Both the position numbers and the translations under genes were made by a program. The notes below the pieces were generated by a model. The model was not told the origin of the DNA. It ran no database searches and worked only from the letters and a program-made list of their open reading frames with translations. A stretch of DNA of 64,000 nt from JACKHO01 sp041398745 (GTDB taxonomy: Bacteria > Planctomycetota > Planctomycetia > Planctomycetales > Planctomycetaceae). The stretch is taken from positions 124,001 through 188,000 of the forward strand of contig JAWKUB010000011.1 in assembly GCA_041398745.1 (NCBI GenBank), written 5' to 3'. Shown here one piece after another: positions 47,236 through 57,508 of the stretch. The first letter of the stretch is position 1. Every line of letters begins with the position of its first letter.

Positions 47236-49290
47236 ATGACACAACGTCGAATTCTCGTGACCGCAGCGTTGCCGTACGCGAATGGCCATATTCACATTGG
47301 TCACCTCGTCGAGTACATCCAGACGGACATCTGGGTACGGTTCCAAAAGCTGCGGGGGCATGATTGCCGTTACTTCTGTGCCGATGACACGCACGGAACG
47401 GCCATTATGCTGCGCGCCCGTAAGGAGAATCGCTCCGAGGTGGATGTCATTGCTGATATGCAGCAGGCCCACATGCGGGACTTCGCGCGGTTCGACATCC
47501 TGTTCGACAATTACGGATCAACGAACAGCGAACAGAACCGCGAGGTGTGCCACGAAATTTGGGCAGCCATTCGCAAGGCCGGCCTGGTTCATGAGAAGGA
47601 AATCGAACAACTTTTCGATCCCGAGGTCGGTACGTTTCTGGCCGACCGGTTCGTGAAAGGTACGTGTCCCAATCCTGAGTGCAACGCCCCAGATCAGTAC
47701 GGTGACTCGTGCGACAAATGTGGTCATACCCACAGCCCATCAGAATTAATTGACCCCAAAAGTACCCTGAGTGGTGCGACGCCTGTGGTCAAGCAGGCGC
47801 TGCATTTGTTTGTCCGTATTGAAGACCTCCATGAGTTCCTAACAGAGTGGACGCAGTCGGGGGAGCACCTTCAGCCGGAAATCTCCAACTATCTGAAGGG
47901 GCATTTCCTGGGGAAAGAATTGCGGGACTGGGATGTCTCACGCCCGGCACCTTACTTCGGGTTCGAAATTCCAGACGCCCCCGGCAATTACTGGTACGTC
48001 TGGTTTGATGCGCCGATTGGGTACATTGGCAGCACATCTGAGTGGTGTCAGGCGAATGGGGAGGACCTCGATAAGTGGTGGAAAAATTCGGAAACGGAAA
48101 TTCACCATTTCATCGGGAAGGATATTACGTACTTCCACACCCTGTTCTGGCCGGCCATGCTCAAGACGGCGGGATTCAGCCTGCCAACCAAAGTCCACGT
48201 GCACGGGTTCCTCACCGTGGACGGCGAGAAAATGAGTAAGACGAAAGGGACATTCATTTCTGCAGCGACGTTTGCTGATCACCTCGATCCCAGCGGCTTC
48301 CGCTACTTCGTGGCGTCCAAGCTGTCGTCGAAGGTGGATGACATCGACCTGAACCTGAAAGAGTTCAAGGCGAAGGTCGACAGTGATTTGGTCGGCAAAG
48401 TGGTGAACATTGCGAGTCGTTCGGCGAAGTTCATCGCGGGTGAAACTCTGTGCGATGAATATCCCGACGACGGTGGCCTTTTCCAGCAGGGAGCGTCGCT
48501 GGCTGACAAGCTGGCGGAGGCTTATGAGAATTGCGAGTACAGCAATGCCATCCGGGAGATTATGACGCTGGCCGACGCGGCGAATCAGTACGTGGAGTCC
48601 AAAGAACCTTGGAAGTTGCGGAAAGATCCTGAGCGTCAGCAAGAGGTCCGCGAAGTCTGCAGTGTGGCGCTGAACCTGTTTTGGCAAATCGTCTGCTACC
48701 TGTCGCCGGTCCTGCCTCGACTTGCCGCTCAGGCGGAAGAGCTGTTAGGTGCCCGCATTGAAAAGTGGTCCGACGCACAAACGCCGCTGACGGGAACGAG
48801 TGTCAGCAAATACAAACATATGTTCTCACGTGTTGAAGAACAGAAAGTGGAAGAAATGATTGAAGAATCCAAGGACGAATCGGCAGCCGCCGCCGCAGTT
48901 GATCCCGCCGCTCAGTACAATGATGGCCCGGAGGCCCTGCAGGCCGAGCCCATGACCGAAGAACACTGCACCATTGAAGACTTCGTGAAAGTCGACATGC
49001 GTGTGGCTCGTGTCATTGAGGCCAACCATGTGGAAGGTGCCGACAAACTATTGCAGCTCACACTGTCACTCGGTGGTGATGAACGCCGCAACGTGTTTGC
49101 CGGCATCAAGAGTTGCTACAACCCCGAAGACCTCATTGGCCGACTCGTCGTCTGCTGTGCCAACCTGAAGCCTCGCAAAATGCGGTTCGGCCTCAGCGAA
49201 GGCATGGTGCTTGCTTGCGGCCCCGGCGGAAAAGAGATTTTCCTGCTCAATCCCGATGATGGTGCGAAGCCGGGGATGCGTGTGCATTAG
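47236..49290 (+). CDS. metG: Methionyl-tRNA synthetase
   Basis: A class I synthetase of 684 residues. The HIGH signature is HIGH at 20-23, KMSKTKG lies at about 332-338, and a zinc-binding knuckle region contains CPNPECNAPDQYGDSCDKCG (about 146-165), the four-cysteine type. The C-terminus (from about 580) carries an appended EMAP/Trbp111-like tRNA-binding domain (DFVKVDMRVARVIEANHV to LKPRKMRFGLSEGM). It charges tRNA-Met in the cytoplasm. A linker with a charged, alanine-rich segment (ESKDESAAAAAVDPAAQ) joins the two parts. The gene appears monocistronic. Confidence 0.97.
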   Translation: MTQRRILVTAALPYANGHIHIGHLVEYIQTDIWVRFQKLRGHDCRYFCADDTHGTAIMLRARKENRSEVDVIADMQQAHMRDFARFDILFDNYGSTNSEQNREVCHEIWAAIRKAGLVHEKEIEQLFDPEVGTFLADRFVKGTCPNPECNAPDQYGDSCDKCGHTHSPSELIDPKSTLSGATPVVKQALHLFVRIEDLHEFLTEWTQSGEHLQPEISNYLKGHFLGKELRDWDVSRPAPYFGFEIPDAPGNYWYVWFDAPIGYIGSTSEWCQANGEDLDKWWKNSETEIHHFIGKDITYFHTLFWPAMLKTAGFSLPTKVHVHGFLTVDGEKMSKTKGTFISAATFADHLDPSGFRYFVASKLSSKVDDIDLNLKEFKAKVDSDLVGKVVNIASRSAKFIAGETLCDEYPDDGGLFQQGASLADKLAEAYENCEYSNAIREIMTLADAANQYVESKEPWKLRKDPERQQEVREVCSVALNLFWQIVCYLSPVLPRLAAQAEELLGARIEKWSDAQTPLTGTSVSKYKHMFSRVEEQKVEEMIEESKDESAAAAAVDPAAQYNDGPEALQAEPMTEEHCTIEDFVKVDMRVARVIEANHVEGADKLLQLTLSLGGDERRNVFAGIKSCYNPEDLIGRLVVCCANLKPRKMRFGLSEGMVLACGPGGKEIFLLNPDDGAKPGMRVH

Positions 49291-49463
49291 GGGGAAGCAT
49301 GTAGGCCGGACTGCAGGTCGCTGAAGAATGCCGGAACTGCGCAAACAGCAACGACATTCAACACAGCGTTTTGTCTTGATGACCGAACGTCCTGCGACCG
49401 GAGTTCCGGCGATGTTTCGGTTTGCTCCGGTCCGGCCTGCCAGACTGCCAGACGCGATCGGCT

Positions 49464-49958
49464 CTACGGAATGGTCGCTTCGAGGTCGTCGATCAGTTTG
49501 GTGATGACTTGCCGTGTCAGCAGCATGTCGACTGGTTGGCGGCCAGCCTGGCCCTTGGTGAATTGGTAGCGTTTCAGCAGGAAGTTGCCGGCGCCGTGGC
49601 GTGAGAGCACAATTTCGTAGTACTGAGCGCCGTCAGGGAGTTGGTCGGGTTTGTTGGAGCGAATCAACACCTGACCGGCCTGTTCGTCGAATTCCAGCGG
49701 GCCAATTTGTTCCAGCATATAAGTGACGCGCTGGCTGAGTTGTTTGGCCCATTCCTTCAGGACATCGAATGTGGACGACTGCAATTGCGGAACGAATACT
49801 TCGATTTCCGAGATGGCACAGCCGAGAGTATCGGCAGATGTCACGACCGCTGTGAGATTCACTCCCCGCTGGTTGCTGACTCGAATGTTTGCCGGCAGCG
49901 GACCGCCAGCCAGCGTGAGCGTTTGCAATTCCTGATCAAAATCGTGACTTAACCCCAT
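49464..49958 (-). CDS. Protein of unknown function
   Basis: Not recognised. The 164-residue product from ATG 49958 (MGLSHDFDQELQTLTLAGGP) is cytoplasmic in character, with a beta-rich N-terminal part and a C-terminal region containing YYEIVLSRHGAGNFLLKRY. This pattern may represent a planctomycete-specific family. No motif or partner suggests a role. An alternative start at 50039 is open, but the extra residues do not look structured. Confidence 0.7.
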   Translation of the reverse strand: MGLSHDFDQELQTLTLAGGPLPANIRVSNQRGVNLTAVVTSADTLGCAISEIEVFVPQLQSSTFDVLKEWAKQLSQRVTYMLEQIGPLEFDEQAGQVLIRSNKPDQLPDGAQYYEIVLSRHGAGNFLLKRYQFTKGQAGRQPVDMLLTRQVITKLIDDLEATIP

Positions 49959-50293
49959 GAGGACGGACCTGAGTGTTTGAGGAACCGGCGTTGGGGAACT
50001 ATTGACCAGTACAGGGAAATGGTCAAGTGCGAGACACACTTGCCCGAATTATTGGTAGGGTGGGTGAAGTCCGCCACACGAAATTTGGTGCGTTACGCAA
50101 GTCGTCCAGCTACAGATTTCGCCTTCATTTCAGTGGATGATCGGACAGCGGACGTAACCCACCATAATGGGCGTGACTTGCTCCACACGCCCTGCAAATC
50201 TTGTGAGCCGAAGGCCGTAAGGCCTCGGGCAGTTGTCTTGCCGGGCCGCTTACGCGTCGCGGCTCACTGGCAAATACAGAATTCGAAGATGCT
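49959..50293. other. Intergenic region with two inverted repeats
   Basis: Arms at 50051-50074 (TAGGGTGGGTGAAGTCCGC) and 50148-50170 (GCGGACGTAACCCACC) are inverted copies, the widespread GGGTGGGT-type repeat. A second long hairpin lies at 50204-50268. No gene is supported. Confidence 0.65.
50204..50268. repeat. Long REP-like hairpin
   Basis: GTGAGCCGAAGGCCGTAAGG and its partner ending GCGGCTCAC, with inner CGGGCA and TGCCGG, form a long imperfect stem around GTTGTCT. Confidence 0.65.
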
Positions 50294-52048
50294 CTAGCGA
50301 ACCGACGGAGTATCTTCTGCAGCGATTTGAACCGGAGTTGATTCCTCCGGTGACAGGATGACCACGGTTTCGTCTTTCAGGAAGTACGGGGTCGATTCCA
50401 CTCGGTAGGGGACCGACTGCAAATGCGGTCGGAGTCGTTGGAATTGAGTTTGCGTCGTAATAATCCGCGGCTGCTGGCCCGCATCCAACGTCTCCTGCCA
50501 GCGTGCGAGGACCTGTTCGGGAGCCCCATGTTCTTCAATGGACTGCCCGGCATAGTAAACCCAGCTCGGTTCGAGGCAGGCGAAACTGAACAAGCTTGTG
50601 TTGTCGTCCTCGGTCTTTAGGTGAGACACAATTTCATCCAGGCCACGGTACTTGTTCACCTGCATCGGGGCGAAGGCAAACAGAGCCAGTGAAAAGGCAA
50701 TTGCTCCACCAGCGAGAATCCTGAGGGAATCCTGCATCCGTTGTTGGAAGCCACGAATGAGTGCGATGAATCCTGGCAAAATGAGTACGGCGCCTACGAC
50801 ACCCAGCAGCGCTTCGCCCGGCAGGAAGATTTCGCTGGCCTTTGGAACCGCAACGGCGATGGCGACACCGACGGCGGTTACTGTGCCGAGGGTAATGCCA
50901 GTCCAGAGGCGGGAAAGGGCAATTGAACCCGCCGCCAGTCGTGACAGAAAGACTCCCATCAACAGGGCGACGCCGGGGTAACAGGGTGTGATGTAACTCG
51001 GCAACTTCGTTTTCGCGATGGTGAACAACACCAGGTACACGCCCACCCAGCACGCCGCGAACAGGTAACCCGCCTTGTGGTTGGACTTCTCTCGGCACTC
51101 GCTAACACCATCATGGAGTGCTGGAATCCAGAAGACCGACCAGGGGAAGAAGCCCACGAGCAGTGCGACTGCATAGAACCAGACGCCCCCTCCGTGGCCT
51201 TCCATCGAACTGGTCGCCCGGCGGACGTTGTGCTCAATGAAGAATCCGTAGGTCCATGCTCCCTCAGTGCGGACATGCACCCACAAATACCAGGGGAGAG
51301 CGACCGCCAGAATGGACAGGATGGCAGTGAGCGGTCGCATGAAGAGACATGTCTTCAGGAAATGTAAGGGATGAAAACTGCGAAGCAATGTCCAGCCCGG
51401 TTGCCACCAGCGTCCCACGCCCACATTTGAGGAAGGTAGACGGCGAAGCAGCAAGAACATCCCGATAATGGCCGTTGGCAGAATGAATCCAATGGGACCC
51501 TTGGCAAGCGTTGCCAGCCCCATGACGAGATACATGGCAACGCTTGGCCAGAAGCGGGGGAAGAGTGTTGGTTCGTCCTCTGCGAAGTTCGTCGAAAAGA
51601 CGTAAATCCCAAGTGCCAGTGTAATGAGGAATATCAGCAGTGCATCGGGAGTCGCGGCACGAGCGGCGACGCCGAACATCATGGTGGTCGCCAGCGCAAT
51701 GGCGGCCCACATTCCCGCCTCACGCGAGAAGAGTCGCCGTCCCATGAAGTACGTCAGCAGGACGGTGCCCATGCCACACAGAGCGGAAGGGAGGCGTGCT
51801 CCGAACTCGGTGACTCCGAAGAGTGAGTAGGAGACCATCATGCCCCAGTAGAGCAGGACGGGTTTGTGCGGTCGCAGTTGGGCATTGAATGTCGGCGTGA
51901 CCCAGTCGTGCCGCTGGAGCATTTCTGACGCGCATCCCGCGTTTCTCGGCTCGTCTCGATCCCAGAGTTTGGGACCGCCGAGATTCGTCAGGAATAGAAG
52001 CCCGGTGAGAAAAATGAGGACGCACGCGTCACCGAGTCGTTGTGACAT
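50294..52048 (-). CDS. ArnT-like GT39 glycosyltransferase
   Basis: A 584-residue polytopic membrane protein with about 11-13 hydrophobic segments. The N-terminal periplasmic loop has the GT-C catalytic pattern LWDRDEPRNAG (D30, D32, E33) and PHKPVLLYW follows; MFGVAARAATPDALL is typical of ArnT/PMT-like enzymes. The known family transfers a sugar from a polyprenyl phosphate donor to lipid A or protein on the outer face of the inner membrane. No arn operon is near, so donor and acceptor are unknown. It diverges from the Gfo/Idh gene. Confidence 0.88.
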   Translation of the reverse strand: MSQRLGDACVLIFLTGLLFLTNLGGPKLWDRDEPRNAGCASEMLQRHDWVTPTFNAQLRPHKPVLLYWGMMVSYSLFGVTEFGARLPSALCGMGTVLLTYFMGRRLFSREAGMWAAIALATTMMFGVAARAATPDALLIFLITLALGIYVFSTNFAEDEPTLFPRFWPSVAMYLVMGLATLAKGPIGFILPTAIIGMFLLLRRLPSSNVGVGRWWQPGWTLLRSFHPLHFLKTCLFMRPLTAILSILAVALPWYLWVHVRTEGAWTYGFFIEHNVRRATSSMEGHGGGVWFYAVALLVGFFPWSVFWIPALHDGVSECREKSNHKAGYLFAACWVGVYLVLFTIAKTKLPSYITPCYPGVALLMGVFLSRLAAGSIALSRLWTGITLGTVTAVGVAIAVAVPKASEIFLPGEALLGVVGAVLILPGFIALIRGFQQRMQDSLRILAGGAIAFSLALFAFAPMQVNKYRGLDEIVSHLKTEDDNTSLFSFACLEPSWVYYAGQSIEEHGAPEQVLARWQETLDAGQQPRIITTQTQFQRLRPHLQSVPYRVESTPYFLKDETVVILSPEESTPVQIAAEDTPSVR

Positions 52049-52405
52049 AGCCCACTCCTGTCTGCTGAATGGGAGCCGTATGTTGGCATGGCCATTTCAA
52101 ATTGATTCAAGAGAAAGTATCGCCGCAGGTGGAAGTCGGGATTCAGGAATCCATTGACCAGAGGGCGGGATTCCGGTGGCCCTTGAGGGCAACTTGCCCA
52201 GTCGTCAATACCACATCGTGTGTTTCGGCAATAGTTGCCGCTGCAGAATGTCTGGTTCCATGCGCTCGAAATGATGATAGGACTACACAAACGCGGCGAA
52301 GCCTGACTATGATGCATTGTCAACGGCTGATGCCTGTGGACCACAGTCCCGGTGGCCGGTTCTGTCCCTTCGATTTCGCAAACTGAAACAGTGTTGAAAG
52401 TACCC
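52049..52405. other. Intergenic region between divergent genes
   Basis: This contains the upstream regions of the ArnT-like and Gfo/Idh genes. No repeat, RNA element or clear promoter box was recognised. Confidence 0.5.
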
Positions 52406-53707
52406 ATGTCTGACAACAAGGCTCCTCATCGTCGCGATTTTCTCAAAGCATCCACCGTCGCAACCGCAGCAGGTTTAGTCGGGACACTTGGCAGCACCGC
52501 CGGCGTCTACGCCGCTGGTAGCGACATTCTCCGTGTGGGACTCGTCGGCTGCGGTGGCCGTGGAACCGGGGCGGCCAGTCAGGCGCTGCATGCCGATGAG
52601 GGGGCCCAACTGGTCGCCATGGGCGATGCCTTTGCCGACAAAATTGACGGAAGTATCAATGCTCTGAAGAAGCAGAAGGAGATTGCCGACCGCGTGCTCG
52701 TGCCCGAGGAAAACAAGTTTGCTGGACTGGATGCTTACCGCTACGTGGTCGACAGCTGTGACGTCGTCATTCTGGCCACGCCTCCTGGGTTCCGTCCTGA
52801 GCATTTGGCCTACGCCGTCGAGAAGGGGAAACACATTTTCACCGAAAAGCCAATGGCGACCGACGGTCCTGGTGCTCGCTGGGCATTGGAGTCGGTGCGG
52901 AAGTCGAAAGAAAATGGCGCCGCCATGGTCGCTGGCTTCTGCTGGCGGTACGACTATCCTCGCCGCGAACTTTTCAAACGCGTTTTGGATGGTGAAATTG
53001 GTGAGGTGCTGTGTGCCTTTGGAACCTATCTCACTGGTCCCGTGAAGCCCATGCCTGCGCCGGAAACACGTCCCGCGGGAATGTCGGATCTCGAGTGGAT
53101 GGTTCGCAACTGGTACAATTACACGTGGCTCTCGGGCGATGGTCTGGTTGAGCAGGCCTGTCACACCGTCGATTGGCTCGCGTGGGCCAAGGGAGACGTT
53201 CCTCCAAAGGCATGTACCGCAGTGGGCGGTCGTCAAATTGAATCGCCTGGCGGAAACATTTTCGACCACATCGAAGTCAACTACGAATGGGCGGATGAAA
53301 CCCGTGGCTTCCTGGCCCAGCGGCAGATTTCCGGTTGTCACAACGAAAACAACCTGTATCTCCTCGGTTCCAAAGGAAAAGCCAACATTGGCCGACGTGG
53401 CGTCAGCATTGACTATGCCGACGGAACCACCTGGAAGTACTCTGGCGAGGCTCCCAACATGTACCAGGTCGAGCACAACGAAATGTTCAAGTCGATTCGC
53501 GACGGGAAGCCCATTAATAATGGCGATCGCATGATGAACAGCACGCTCATGGCCATTATGGGACGCATGGCGGCCTACACGGGTCAGGAAGTGACTTGGG
53601 AACAGGCTCTCAATTCCGAAGACAAACTGGTTCCGGAAACGCCGAACTGGGATGCCCCGGTCGAGTTCCCACAAATGGCGAAGCCGGGAGCAACCAAGCT
53701 CAAGTAA
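52406..53707 (+). CDS. Gfo/Idh/MocA oxidoreductase with Tat signal
   Basis: A 433-residue protein. It starts MSDNKAPHRRDFLKASTVAT: the twin-arginine pair at 9-10 with a hydrophobic stretch predicts Tat export. The Rossmann motif is VGLVGCGGRGTG (about 44-55), followed by the EKPMA block (about 147-151) characteristic of the family. These enzymes use NAD(P) for sugar or inositol oxidoreduction; planctomycetes have many Tat-exported forms of unknown substrate. Export with bound cofactor explains the Tat leader. The downstream malate dehydrogenase gene is on the same strand 130 bases later. Confidence 0.9.
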   Translation: MSDNKAPHRRDFLKASTVATAAGLVGTLGSTAGVYAAGSDILRVGLVGCGGRGTGAASQALHADEGAQLVAMGDAFADKIDGSINALKKQKEIADRVLVPEENKFAGLDAYRYVVDSCDVVILATPPGFRPEHLAYAVEKGKHIFTEKPMATDGPGARWALESVRKSKENGAAMVAGFCWRYDYPRRELFKRVLDGEIGEVLCAFGTYLTGPVKPMPAPETRPAGMSDLEWMVRNWYNYTWLSGDGLVEQACHTVDWLAWAKGDVPPKACTAVGGRQIESPGGNIFDHIEVNYEWADETRGFLAQRQISGCHNENNLYLLGSKGKANIGRRGVSIDYADGTTWKYSGEAPNMYQVEHNEMFKSIRDGKPINNGDRMMNSTLMAIMGRMAAYTGQEVTWEQALNSEDKLVPETPNWDAPVEFPQMAKPGATKLK

Positions 53708-53837
53708 CGGATTCTCGCCAACTGAGGTAGCATTGCCTCATTGTCTCAACCTATGCTCCCCTCGTGAGACGCTTTCGTCCTCCGAGGCGGAGCATTTGTT
53801 TATTGGTGATCCTGGTCAAAAAGAACCAAATCTTCAC

Positions 53838-54767
53838 ATGAAAACTGCGATTATTGGTGGCGGTGGACTGGTCGGCTCGTGTGCGGCTTCGGCGTTGCAG
53901 TTCGGTGGAATTGTCCGTGAAATTGCCCTGATCGACGTCAATCCGGACGTGGCTGAAGGTCAGGCACTCGACCTGTTGCACGGTGCGAGCCTCATTTCCG
54001 ACCAGAAGATCTATGCGGCACCCACGTCGACCGTCGCCGATGCTGACGTCGTGTGTATTACCGCCGGTTTGCGTCGTAAGCCCGATGAAAGTCGGCTCGA
54101 CCTCATCAACCGAAATGTCGCCCTCTTCAGCAATATCCTGGCCGATGTCAAACAGGCCGGTCTGAAAAAGGACGCCATCGTCTTCGTCGTCTCGAATCCG
54201 GTCGATGTGCTGACTTACCTGGCCGTCCGCGAACTGAACCTCCCGCCGCAACAGGTTATTGGACTGGGAACAGTTCTCGACACCACGCGTTTGCGGAGCA
54301 TGTTGGCACAGGGAATTGATGTCTGTCCAAGTCAGGTGCAGGTAACCATTTTCGGTGAGCACGGCGACAGCATGGTCCCCATCTGGTCGCACGCTCAAAT
54401 TGCTGGTCTGCCGCTCGAGAAGTACCCTGGCGTGACGCCTCAACTTATTGCTGACATTGAAAAGAAGACTCGTGGTTCGGGTGCGGAAGTGATCAAGAAG
54501 AAGGGCGGTGCTGGTTTCGCCGTCGGTGCTTCGATTGCAGATGTCATTCATTCCATCGCACTGGATCAACGCCGTATTCTGCCTGTTTCGTCACTGCAGA
54601 ATGGTGCATATGGCCTCTCCGATGTGGCCATTAGTGTGCCAACCGTTGTCGGACGGGGTGGGGCGCTCTCGCACATTGAAATCGAATTGTGGCCGAAGGA
54701 ATTGACGGGACTGCAGCGATCAGGGCACGTCCTGCGTGAGACAATTGGTAAGGTTCTTGGATCTTAG
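53838..54767 (+). CDS. mdh: Malate/lactate dehydrogenase family, probably malate
   Basis: A 309-residue protein of usual length. The NAD-binding glycine motif is GGGGLVGS (about 7-14), catalytic His in FGEHGDSMVP (about 175), and NPVDVLTYL is conserved. At the substrate-determining position the sequence reads AGLRRKPDESRLDL, so the residue is Arg as in malate dehydrogenases rather than the Gln of lactate dehydrogenases. ATG 53838 is chosen because the Rossmann strand starts there. It probably interconverts malate and oxaloacetate in the TCA cycle. The LPG-synthase-TM gene follows after about 50 bases. Confidence 0.85.
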   Translation: MKTAIIGGGGLVGSCAASALQFGGIVREIALIDVNPDVAEGQALDLLHGASLISDQKIYAAPTSTVADADVVCITAGLRRKPDESRLDLINRNVALFSNILADVKQAGLKKDAIVFVVSNPVDVLTYLAVRELNLPPQQVIGLGTVLDTTRLRSMLAQGIDVCPSQVQVTIFGEHGDSMVPIWSHAQIAGLPLEKYPGVTPQLIADIEKKTRGSGAEVIKKKGGAGFAVGASIADVIHSIALDQRRILPVSSLQNGAYGLSDVAISVPTVVGRGGALSHIEIELWPKELTGLQRSGHVLRETIGKVLGS

Positions 54768-54818
54768 TTGCCAAGTTCCTGAAGCACTTCTGTTGTTCCC
54801 ATTGTCTGCCGTTCATCG

Positions 54819-55892
54819 ATGAAGATTCTGCGATCCCGCTGGTTCATGTTCTTCTTCGGGATTGTTGTCTCCGTCGTTTGCATGTGGCTCGCGATGCGGC
54901 CCATCCTGGCGGAAAAGGATGGGCTGGCGAACCTTGGTGAAGAGTTTCGCACGGCCGATTACCGTCTGCTGCCGCTCATTCTGTTCCTGCTGTACGTCTT
55001 CTACTGGCTGAAAGCGTGGCGCTGGCGACTGCTGCTGTTGCCGGTGCAAGATTTTGCTCCCATGCGGGACCTGTTTGGTCCCACCATGATTGGCTTCGCC
55101 TTCAACAACGTACTCCCTGCCCGGATGGGAGAGTTTGTCCGTTGTTTCGTATTTGCCCGACAGCAGAAACAGCCCATGACCATGGCCGTTTCCAGTATTT
55201 TTCTGGAGCGGGTATTCGATGTCGTGGCGATTTTTGTCTACCTCGGTATTGGTTTGATATTCATGCCGATGCCGGAAGAGACGAAGCGACTCGCCATTTT
55301 GTTTGGCGCCGGGATTGGTGCCATTGCGTTGTTCGGTGTGGTCTACGTCTTTTGGACGCGACCACTCGTTAATTTCGTCGAACGTATCCTGGCCCGCATG
55401 TCGTTCATCCCACACGGACTACGTGACAAGGTCTGCCGGATGCTGGAAAACGGGGCCGACGGAATGGCTTCGATTAGAAGGCCACGCCTGTTGGCGGCCA
55501 TTCTGCTCATTTCCATGGTGAAGTGGGTGCTGAACGGGGCTGTGATGCTCATTTCCCTATGGGCGTTTGGAATTCATCCTTCTCCGGTAGTCGCATTCGT
55601 GCTCATGGGAGTTGTGGCGCTTGGTGTCTCTGTGCCCGCCTCGCCTGGATATTTCGGAGTGATTCAAGGGTGCTTCGCTGCCGTTTTGGCTGGGATGAAT
55701 TACGACAATGATGCCGTGTTCGCCGCGTCGGTCTATTTTCATTTATCGGGCTACATTCCCGTCACCATTCTAGGACTGGTGTTGTTCAATCGAACCGGTC
55801 TGAGTTTGCATGACATTGGTGAGGCGCGCGAAGAGACGCAGCAGGCGGGTGCCTCTTCGGAAATCGCGGTGGAAGGTCCCCCGGCCACTTAG
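54819..55892 (+). CDS. LPG_synthase_TM (UPF0104) membrane protein
   Basis: A 357-residue membrane protein with about seven to eight hydrophobic segments. The RMGEFVRCFVFARQ and SSIFLERVFDV blocks (about 105-135) and VSVPASPGYFGVIQG (about 270) are signatures of the lysylphosphatidylglycerol synthetase transmembrane family. The aminoacyl-transferase domain of MprF is absent, as in many stand-alone members, so it may transport a lipid or a lipid-linked compound. It is downstream of mdh and upstream of the monooxygenase gene on the same strand. Confidence 0.88.
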   Translation: MKILRSRWFMFFFGIVVSVVCMWLAMRPILAEKDGLANLGEEFRTADYRLLPLILFLLYVFYWLKAWRWRLLLLPVQDFAPMRDLFGPTMIGFAFNNVLPARMGEFVRCFVFARQQKQPMTMAVSSIFLERVFDVVAIFVYLGIGLIFMPMPEETKRLAILFGAGIGAIALFGVVYVFWTRPLVNFVERILARMSFIPHGLRDKVCRMLENGADGMASIRRPRLLAAILLISMVKWVLNGAVMLISLWAFGIHPSPVVAFVLMGVVALGVSVPASPGYFGVIQGCFAAVLAGMNYDNDAVFAASVYFHLSGYIPVTILGLVLFNRTGLSLHDIGEAREETQQAGASSEIAVEGPPAT

Positions 55893-55996
55893 GCTGGTTC
55901 GTAGCCAATTTCGCGCAGCATCGATTCCCCGGTACTCTCTATCATTTCGAGATTCTGCGACCTGTGTCGCAGCGGTTCGCAGGGAGGGATTCGGAC

Positions 55997-57508
55997 ATGC
56001 AAGAGTCGATTGCAGGACAAGTGGTTGAAGTTGCCGTTATCGGGGCTGGCTTTGGCGGTCTCGGGGCAGGGGCCATGCTGCGGCAACGTGGGATGCACGA
56101 CTTCGTTATTCTCGAACGGAACCAGAAGGTGGGCGGAACGTGGTACGAAAACTCATATCCCGGTTGTCAGTGCGACGTGCAGTCCAATTTGTATTCGTTC
56201 TCATTTGATCTGAATCCAGAATGGTCGCGGACGTATTCGCCTCAATCAGAAATTCAGCAGTATTTGCAAAGTGTTGCCGAGAACCGCGACTTGCTGCCTA
56301 AAACTCGATTTGGCTGCAATGTGAAAGAGGCGCGTTGGGATGCTGCGAGCAGCCGTTGGAGAATTGATACCAACCAGGGCATGGTCCAGGCCCGCATTCT
56401 CATTCTGGCTCATGGTGCCATGTCGGAACCAGCGTATCCCGACATCGAAGGGCTGGATGAATTTGGTGGCGACGTGCTGCACTCGGCGCGGTGGGACCAT
56501 GCGGTTGAGTTTTCTGGAAAACGGGTTGGGGTCATTGGGACCGGCGCGAGCGCCATTCAAATTGTGCCCGCTTTGCAGCCACTGGCAAAACAAATGTCGG
56601 TGTTTCAGCGGACGCCGGCCTGGATTGTGCCCCGGTACGATAAGGAAGTTTCCGACTGGACTAAGAAGTTGTACCGAACTGTGCCGTTGCTGCAGCGACT
56701 GAGTCGCTGGCGGCAATACCTGGAACGCGAGTTTCTGGTTCCTCCACTCGTTTATTCGCCCATGTGGGCCAAATGGGTGGAACGTTGGGCACGGCGTCAT
56801 TTGCACAAGCAGGTCAAGGACGTTGCTCTGCGGGCCAGATTGCGTCCCCAGTATCGAATTGGGTGCAAGCGGATTTTGTTGTCGAACAACTTCTATCCCG
56901 CCATGCAGCAACCGAATGTTGAACTGGTCACCGACTCAATTCAGCGAGTCACCCGAGACGGCGTGCAAACGGCAGATGGCCAGCACCATTCCTTGGATGC
57001 ATTGGTCCTGGCGACCGGCTTCCGTGTGGCTGATCATCCGTTTTGGAATTCCGTTGTCGGGGCCAAAGGAGAGTCGTTAGCCGACACCTGGAGCGACGGA
57101 GCAGCGGCTTACATGGGGATATCTGTACCGGATTTCCCAAACATGTTTCTTCTGGCGGGACCGAACACCGGAATTGGCCACACTTCGCTCGTGTTCATGC
57201 TGGAAGCACAAATTCGATATGCTCTGTCGGCCATGCAGTGGATGAAAACCAATGGCACCGACGTTATGCAGGTGACGCCGAAGGCGTGCAGCGATTTCTC
57301 GGCCGAAATTCAGCGGCGGTCCACGTCGACGACATGGGGTGGCGGCAGTTGTCAATCGTGGTATTTAGATTCACAAGGCCGCAATTCGACGATTTGGCCC
57401 GGCTTCACACTTGAGTATTGGTGGCGCACACGAAGTTTTAATCCCGCCCTTTATTCCACTGCGATGGCGACATTCGAAGCCGCAGAGGCGCCAAGAAAAG
57501 CAGCCTGA
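55997..57508 (+). CDS. Baeyer-Villiger-type flavin monooxygenase
   Basis: A 503-residue FAD/NADPH protein. ATG 55997 has GGAGG at ribosome-binding distance. The first dinucleotide motif is VAVIGAGFGGLGAG (about 12-25), the BVMO fingerprint is FGGDVLHSARWD (about 157-168), and a second motif GVIGTGASAIQ follows (about 178). The fingerprint ends in D instead of the classical W[P/D] form, as is allowed for Type I BVMOs. It inserts an oxygen atom next to a ketone. The substrate is unknown. A hairpin overlaps its stop codon. Confidence 0.9.
   Translation: MQESIAGQVVEVAVIGAGFGGLGAGAMLRQRGMHDFVILERNQKVGGTWYENSYPGCQCDVQSNLYSFSFDLNPEWSRTYSPQSEIQQYLQSVAENRDLLPKTRFGCNVKEARWDAASSRWRIDTNQGMVQARILILAHGAMSEPAYPDIEGLDEFGGDVLHSARWDHAVEFSGKRVGVIGTGASAIQIVPALQPLAKQMSVFQRTPAWIVPRYDKEVSDWTKKLYRTVPLLQRLSRWRQYLEREFLVPPLVYSPMWAKWVERWARRHLHKQVKDVALRARLRPQYRIGCKRILLSNNFYPAMQQPNVELVTDSIQRVTRDGVQTADGQHHSLDALVLATGFRVADHPFWNSVVGAKGESLADTWSDGAAAYMGISVPDFPNMFLLAGPNTGIGHTSLVFMLEAQIRYALSAMQWMKTNGTDVMQVTPKACSDFSAEIQRRSTSTTWGGGSCQSWYLDSQGRNSTIWPGFTLEYWWRTRSFNPALYSTAMATFEAAEAPRKAA

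Noticed and set aside
52475..53674. A minus-strand frame of about 400 codons
   Set aside because: Antisense to the Gfo/Idh oxidoreductase gene, which has clear family motifs.
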